A model generated the notes under the pieces. The model was not told the origin of the DNA, did not search any database, and worked only from the letters and a program-made list of their open reading frames with translations. The position numbers were made by a program, and so were the translations under genes. Shown piece after piece: positions 22,778-26,546 of a stretch of 26,546 nt of DNA (its first letter is position 1; each line of letters begins with the position of its first letter). The DNA is from Limnospira sp050045915 (lineage in GTDB: Bacteria > Cyanobacteriota > Cyanobacteriia > Cyanobacteriales > Microcoleaceae), in the NCBI GenBank assembly GCA_050045915.1, contig JBNGCR010000064.1:1-26546 (forward strand), in the 5' to 3' direction.

Positions 22778-25700
22778 ATGGTTGGTAAATTAGTTGTTCT
22801 GAAACTGGACGGCGATTTGGAAGAAGGGATGCGGGTTACGTTTGAGATTGGGGAGGAGGGAACCCGTCCCCAAGCCGAACTCGTCCGCCAGATTTCCCCC
22901 TATCCGGAAATTGGCTTGCAATATAAAAATTGGCGGTCAACTTATCGCCGTTTGGGGATGCAAAGCCGAGCGATAAAAGGTGCAAAAGCGACGATTGACG
23001 GTTCGATTCAAAAGCGTCGGGAGGACTGCCACCGTTCCGCTGCGGAGTTGGAAAGGTGTTTGAATCAGTGGTTGATTCGGGAGTCGTTTTTGCCGATTCG
23101 GGAGAAGTGGAGCGAAATTTTATCGCCACCGTGGGAAGAGGCGCGGATTTTGATTCGGACGTCTTGCCCGGAATTGCGGAAAATTCCCTGGCAGATCTGG
23201 GATTTTTTGGAGCGTTATCCAAATGCCGAAGTTGCCCTCAGTTCGCCGGAGTCGGAACGGCCGCCGAAGGCGAAGGTTCCGACGGAGCGAGACAAGGTTC
23301 GGATCTTGGCGATATTGGGCGATAGTCGGGGGATTAATGTTGAAGAAGATCGGCAATTTTTGAATGGCTTTCCGGATGCGGTAACGACTTTTCTCGCGCA
23401 ACCGGAACGACAGGAAATAAATGACCGATTGTGGGAGCAAACTTGGGATATCCTGTTTTTTGCGGGGCACAGTCGCACCGAGGGGGAAAGGGGTCGAATT
23501 TATATCAACCCGACGGATAGTTTGAGCCTCGGTGAACTGCGGGAGGGGTTGAGAAAGTCGATCGCCAACGGGTTGCAGATCGCCATTTTCAACTCCTGCG
23601 ACGGTTTGGGGTTGGCGGGGGAACTCGAACAGTTGCACGTCCCGCAATTGATCGTGATGCGGGAACCGGTTCCCGATCGCGTCGCCCAGCAGTTTATCAA
23701 ATCTTTTCTGAGCGCTTTTTCGGGGGGTAAATCTTTCTATTTGGCGGAGCGGGAGGCGCGGCTGAGACTGGGGGTTTTGGAGAATCAATTTCCGAATGCG
23801 TCTTGGTTGCCGACGATTTGCCAGAATTCTGCGGCCGTGCCGCCGACTTGGGAGGATTTGGGGCGGCGTCCGACGGAGCGATGTCCCTATCGGGGGTTAT
23901 TCGCGTTTCGGGAAGAGGACGCCCGGTTTTTCTTCGGGCGAGATGCGTTTACGAAAATACTGGTGGAAGCGATCGCGAAACAGCCCTTTGTAGCCGTTAT
24001 CGGGCCGTCCGGGAGCGGGAAATCGTCGGTGGTTTTTGCGGGTCTGATTCCCAATTTGCCGGGGGGGGCGAGTTGGCGCCCGATCGCATTTCGTCCGGGC
24101 GATCGGCCCCTGAATGCCCTGGCCGGGGCGCTGATCCGGGCGATGGAACCGAATTTGAGTCAGAGTGATCGCCTGTTTAAAACCCGCCAGTTGGCAGACC
24201 ACCTGCGGCAAAAGGAAGGGGGGTTGCGGGACGTGGCGGACGAGTTCGCCCGGGACAATCCGGAGACGCGGCTGCTGCTGGTGGCGGATCAGTTTGAGGA
24301 GTTGTACACCCTCTGCCGGGACTCCTCGGAGCGGCGGGTGTTTCTGGACCGATTGATCGAAGCCGTCGAGCGTCCGTTTAATTTTCGGTTGGCGATTACC
24401 CTGCGGGCGGATTTTTTGGGGCAGGCTTTGTCCTACCGCCGGTTCGCCGACGCCTTGCAGTACGCGGATCTCAAGCTCGGCCCGATGAATCGCGACGAGA
24501 TGGAACGGGCGATCGCAAAACCGGCGGAACTCCTGGGGGTGACGGTGGAGGAGGGTTTGACCAAACGGATTCTGGATGCGGTCGGCCCGTCTTCGGGGGA
24601 TTTGCCGCTGTTGGAGTTCGCCCTGACGCAACTTTGGGAGAAGCAGGGGGACAACCAGTTGAGCCATGCCACTTACGACGCGATCGGCGGGGTGGAGCGG
24701 GCCCTGGCCCGCCACGCGGAGGAGGCCTATCGCCAACTCGACGAGGAGGAGAAGGAGCGGACGCAGCAGATTTTCATCCAGTTGGTGAAGCCGGGGGACG
24801 AGACGGAGGATACCCGGCGTCTGGCGACTCGGGGGGAAGTGGGGGAGGAAAATTGGGATTTGGTGACGCGCTTGGCCAGTGCGCGGCTGGTGGTGACGGA
24901 TACGCGGGGGGAAACGGGGGAAGAAACGGTCGAGATCGTCCACGAGGCGCTGATCAAGGGGTGGTTTCGGCTGAGTCAGTGGTTGGAAGTCGATCGCGCC
25001 TTTCGGACGTGGCAGGAGCGATCGCGGGCGGCTCTGAAACAGTGGCAGGCGAGCGATCGCGACGAGGGGGCGCTGTTGCGGGGGGCGCCTCTGGCGGAGG
25101 CGGAAGGGTGGCTCAAGGAGCGTCCGGGGGAAATTAGTGCAGCGGAAAAGGCCTTCATTCGCCGGGGTTTGTCGGTGCGATCGCGCCAACGGCGGGTTTT
25201 TATCCTGGGGTTGAGCGTCGGTTTGGCAGTTGCCCTGGTGCTGACGGGGACGGCGACTTGGCTCTGGTGGCGGGAACAGCGACAAAGAAAAGAAACAGAA
25301 ATTCGGGAGGGTGTGGCATCTGCCGAAACCCGATTGGCTTTCGGTGAACTGTGGGAAGGAAGGATAGAAGCGATCGAAGTCGCCAAAAAATTCCAACAAA
25401 TGAACCGGGTTGAACCTCAAACTTGGGGACAGGTTTATGGGTTGCTTTATCAGGCGATCGGAGGGGACGGATTTCAAGAGAAAAACCGCCTGGAGGGATA
25501 CGAGGAGGCTGTTACCAGCGTCAGTTTTAGTCCCGAGGGCGAAACGATTGCAACCGCCAGCGGCAACACCGTTCAACTCTGGACTCGGGAGGGCAAAAAA
25601 CTCCGAACCCTGACCGGACATACTGATATGGTAACGAGTGTCAGTTTCAGCCCCAACGGTGAAACAATCGCTTCGGGGAGTAAAGATACGACGGTGAAAC

Positions 25701-26470
25701 TGTGGAGTCGGGAGGGAACGTTAATCAAGACCCTTCAAGGACATGAAACCCCGGTCTATTCGGTCGAATTTAGTCCCGACGGTAAAGCGATCGCCTCCGC
25801 CAGTATTCCCAATGCTTTTACTCCTACTCTTATTGCTGGCTCTGTAAAGCTCTGGAGTCGCGAAGGAAGTTTACTGAACACTATCAAAGGAGAAAAAGCG
25901 GAGCAACATGGTGTAATTAGCGTCAGTTTCAGTCCCGATGGTGAATTTCTGGCTTTAGCCTATCCGGAGATGGGTAACGGAAACACCGGCGCCGTCGATC
26001 TCTGGAGTCGTCAGGGTGAGCTACTCCAAAGTTGGGAGGAATCCGCTTGGGATGTGAGTTTCCATCCCGACAGCAAAACCATTGCTGTGGCGAGTGAAAA
26101 CAAGATTCAACTTTTGAGTCGGGACGGCAAAAAACTTGGAACTTTAGAGGGGCATACCGAAAATGTCACGAGTGTCATTTTCAGCCCCAGTGGTCGAAAT
26201 CTGATATCAACAAGTCTAGATAAAACGGTCAAAGTTTGGGATATCAATAAAAAAGAAATTATTCAAATTTGGGAGGGTCATGTTGACGAAATTTATCGAG
26301 TTGATTTTAGCCCTAATGGAGAAAATATAGCAACTGCCAGTGCAGACCGAACGGTAAAAATCTGGAGTTGTGAAACAATCAACACACTTCTTCGAGAATA
26401 TCCTCATCTAAATTTTTTTCTTCTAAATTCTCATTTTCCAAATTCTCTTCTTCTGGATTGTCGCCGCTGA
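22778..26470 (+). CDS. CHAT protease - STAND NTPase - WD40 protein
   Basis: A 1230-residue multidomain protein. Residues 1-175 form an N-terminal region of mixed structure. About 175-350 is a CHAT caspase-like peptidase domain, with the dyad histidine H231 in WDILFFAGHS and cysteine C274 in AIFNSCDG. The STAND-type NTPase starts at CPYRGLFAFREEDARFFFGR, with Walker A GPSGSGKSS (409-417) and Walker B LLLVADQFEE (499-508), and continues to VHEALIKGW near 730. A membrane helix lies at about 809-831. Seven WD40 blades occupy about 900-1210, enough for one closed propeller. The likely logic is a sensor propeller outside or at the membrane, NTP-driven switching and protease activation. The start is ATG 22778; a TTG lies six bases upstream. 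The last 20 residues overlap an antisense frame. Confidence 0.93.
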   Translation: MVGKLVVLKLDGDLEEGMRVTFEIGEEGTRPQAELVRQISPYPEIGLQYKNWRSTYRRLGMQSRAIKGAKATIDGSIQKRREDCHRSAAELERCLNQWLIRESFLPIREKWSEILSPPWEEARILIRTSCPELRKIPWQIWDFLERYPNAEVALSSPESERPPKAKVPTERDKVRILAILGDSRGINVEEDRQFLNGFPDAVTTFLAQPERQEINDRLWEQTWDILFFAGHSRTEGERGRIYINPTDSLSLGELREGLRKSIANGLQIAIFNSCDGLGLAGELEQLHVPQLIVMREPVPDRVAQQFIKSFLSAFSGGKSFYLAEREARLRLGVLENQFPNASWLPTICQNSAAVPPTWEDLGRRPTERCPYRGLFAFREEDARFFFGRDAFTKILVEAIAKQPFVAVIGPSGSGKSSVVFAGLIPNLPGGASWRPIAFRPGDRPLNALAGALIRAMEPNLSQSDRLFKTRQLADHLRQKEGGLRDVADEFARDNPETRLLLVADQFEELYTLCRDSSERRVFLDRLIEAVERPFNFRLAITLRADFLGQALSYRRFADALQYADLKLGPMNRDEMERAIAKPAELLGVTVEEGLTKRILDAVGPSSGDLPLLEFALTQLWEKQGDNQLSHATYDAIGGVERALARHAEEAYRQLDEEEKERTQQIFIQLVKPGDETEDTRRLATRGEVGEENWDLVTRLASARLVVTDTRGETGEETVEIVHEALIKGWFRLSQWLEVDRAFRTWQERSRAALKQWQASDRDEGALLRGAPLAEAEGWLKERPGEISAAEKAFIRRGLSVRSRQRRVFILGLSVGLAVALVLTGTATWLWWREQRQRKETEIREGVASAETRLAFGELWEGRIEAIEVAKKFQQMNRVEPQTWGQVYGLLYQAIGGDGFQEKNRLEGYEEAVTSVSFSPEGETIATASGNTVQLWTREGKKLRTLTGHTDMVTSVSFSPNGETIASGSKDTTVKLWSREGTLIKTLQGHETPVYSVEFSPDGKAIASASIPNAFTPTLIAGSVKLWSREGSLLNTIKGEKAEQHGVISVSFSPDGEFLALAYPEMGNGNTGAVDLWSRQGELLQSWEESAWDVSFHPDSKTIAVASENKIQLLSRDGKKLGTLEGHTENVTSVIFSPSGRNLISTSLDKTVKVWDINKKEIIQIWEGHVDEIYRVDFSPNGENIATASADRTVKIWSCETINTLLREYPHLNFFLLNSHFPNSLLLDCRR

Positions 26471-26546
26471 GACACCCAGCACTTCAGCCAGTTTGACTTC
26501 TCCCCGGTCTAAAGACGCGGGGATTCTTAAGCCGTCCAAAACTGAA
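26423..26546 (-). CDS. Partial C-terminal reading frame, possible helix-turn-helix tail
   Basis: An open minus-strand frame enters from beyond the right edge and ends at TAG 26423-26425. The 40 visible residues include LRIPASLDRGEVKLAEVLGV and continue with SAATIQKKRIW, which look like a helix-turn-helix tail, perhaps of a transposase or regulator. The same stretch contains a near-palindrome (26501-26521, CCCCGGTCT/AGACGCGGGG) of the kind found at IS200/IS605-type ends. It overlaps the last 48 bases of the WD40 gene. Coding status is uncertain. Confidence 0.3.
   Translation of the reverse strand, partial: SVLDGLRIPASLDRGEVKLAEVLGVSAATIQKKRIWKMRI

Noticed and set aside
23897..25621. Minus-strand frame of 574 codons opposite the CHAT/STAND gene
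   Set aside because: Rich in P, R and Q with no domain; an antisense shadow of a well-supported gene.
25490..26470. Truncation of the WD40 propeller by loss of blades
   Set aside because: Seven blades can be counted, enough to close one propeller, so truncation of the propeller itself is not needed; only the tail after it is unusual.

Overview
The window comes from a cyanobacterium. It holds a phycobilisome core-membrane linker gene (apcE), the cyanobacterial efp-accB pair, many HIP1 octamers (GCGATCGC), heptanucleotide tandem repeats of the kind described in cyanobacteria, and DUF1822 and CHAT/WD40 genes. The second, N-type ATPase operon suggests a salt-exposed (marine or halotolerant) strain; that is inference from where such operons usually occur. 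All coordinates and motifs were read by hand and no database was searched.

Positions 1-12,500, minus strand: an N-ATPase ('alternate F1F0') gene cluster. The usual order of this operon is atpDCQRBEFAG. Here, in transcription order, it is: truncated DUF2267 gene, small cupin, 75-residue hydrophilic protein, atpD, atpC, atpQ, [short-chain dehydrogenase], atpR, atpB, atpE, atpF, [two tandem paralogous lipoproteins], atpA, atpG, GH13 alpha-glucosidase-like gene. Three things are unusual. AtpF is 439 residues and carries two tandem copies of a delta-subunit-like C-terminal domain. The operon is interrupted after atpF by a likely terminator, a candidate promoter and the lipoprotein pair, and separately by a dehydrogenase between atpQ and atpR. 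A heptamer repeat array has become part of the 3' end of atpB. The dispersed repeats sit close to several of these disruptions.

Positions 12,600-19,100: a small secreted WGxxGxxG-type protein (minus), then efp and accB (plus). accB converges on apcE (minus) across a symmetrical terminator. apcE is divergent from a methyltransferase gene and has a strongly structured 5' leader. Three linker repeats in ApcE suggest a three-cylinder phycobilisome core.

Positions 19,100-21,190: a gene-poor, repeat-rich interval. It has a heptamer array, a cluster of short perfect hairpins, a 73-residue exported small protein, a decayed ParB-family pseudogene, and G/C-run hairpin repeats.

Positions 21,190-26,470, plus strand: a compact three-gene set made of a sigma-70-like protein, a DUF1822 protein, and a 1230-residue CHAT protease - STAND NTPase - transmembrane - seven-blade WD40 protein. 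This looks like a signalling or conflict (regulated cell death-like) module. At the right edge a partial minus-strand reading frame overlaps the 3' end of the WD40 gene.
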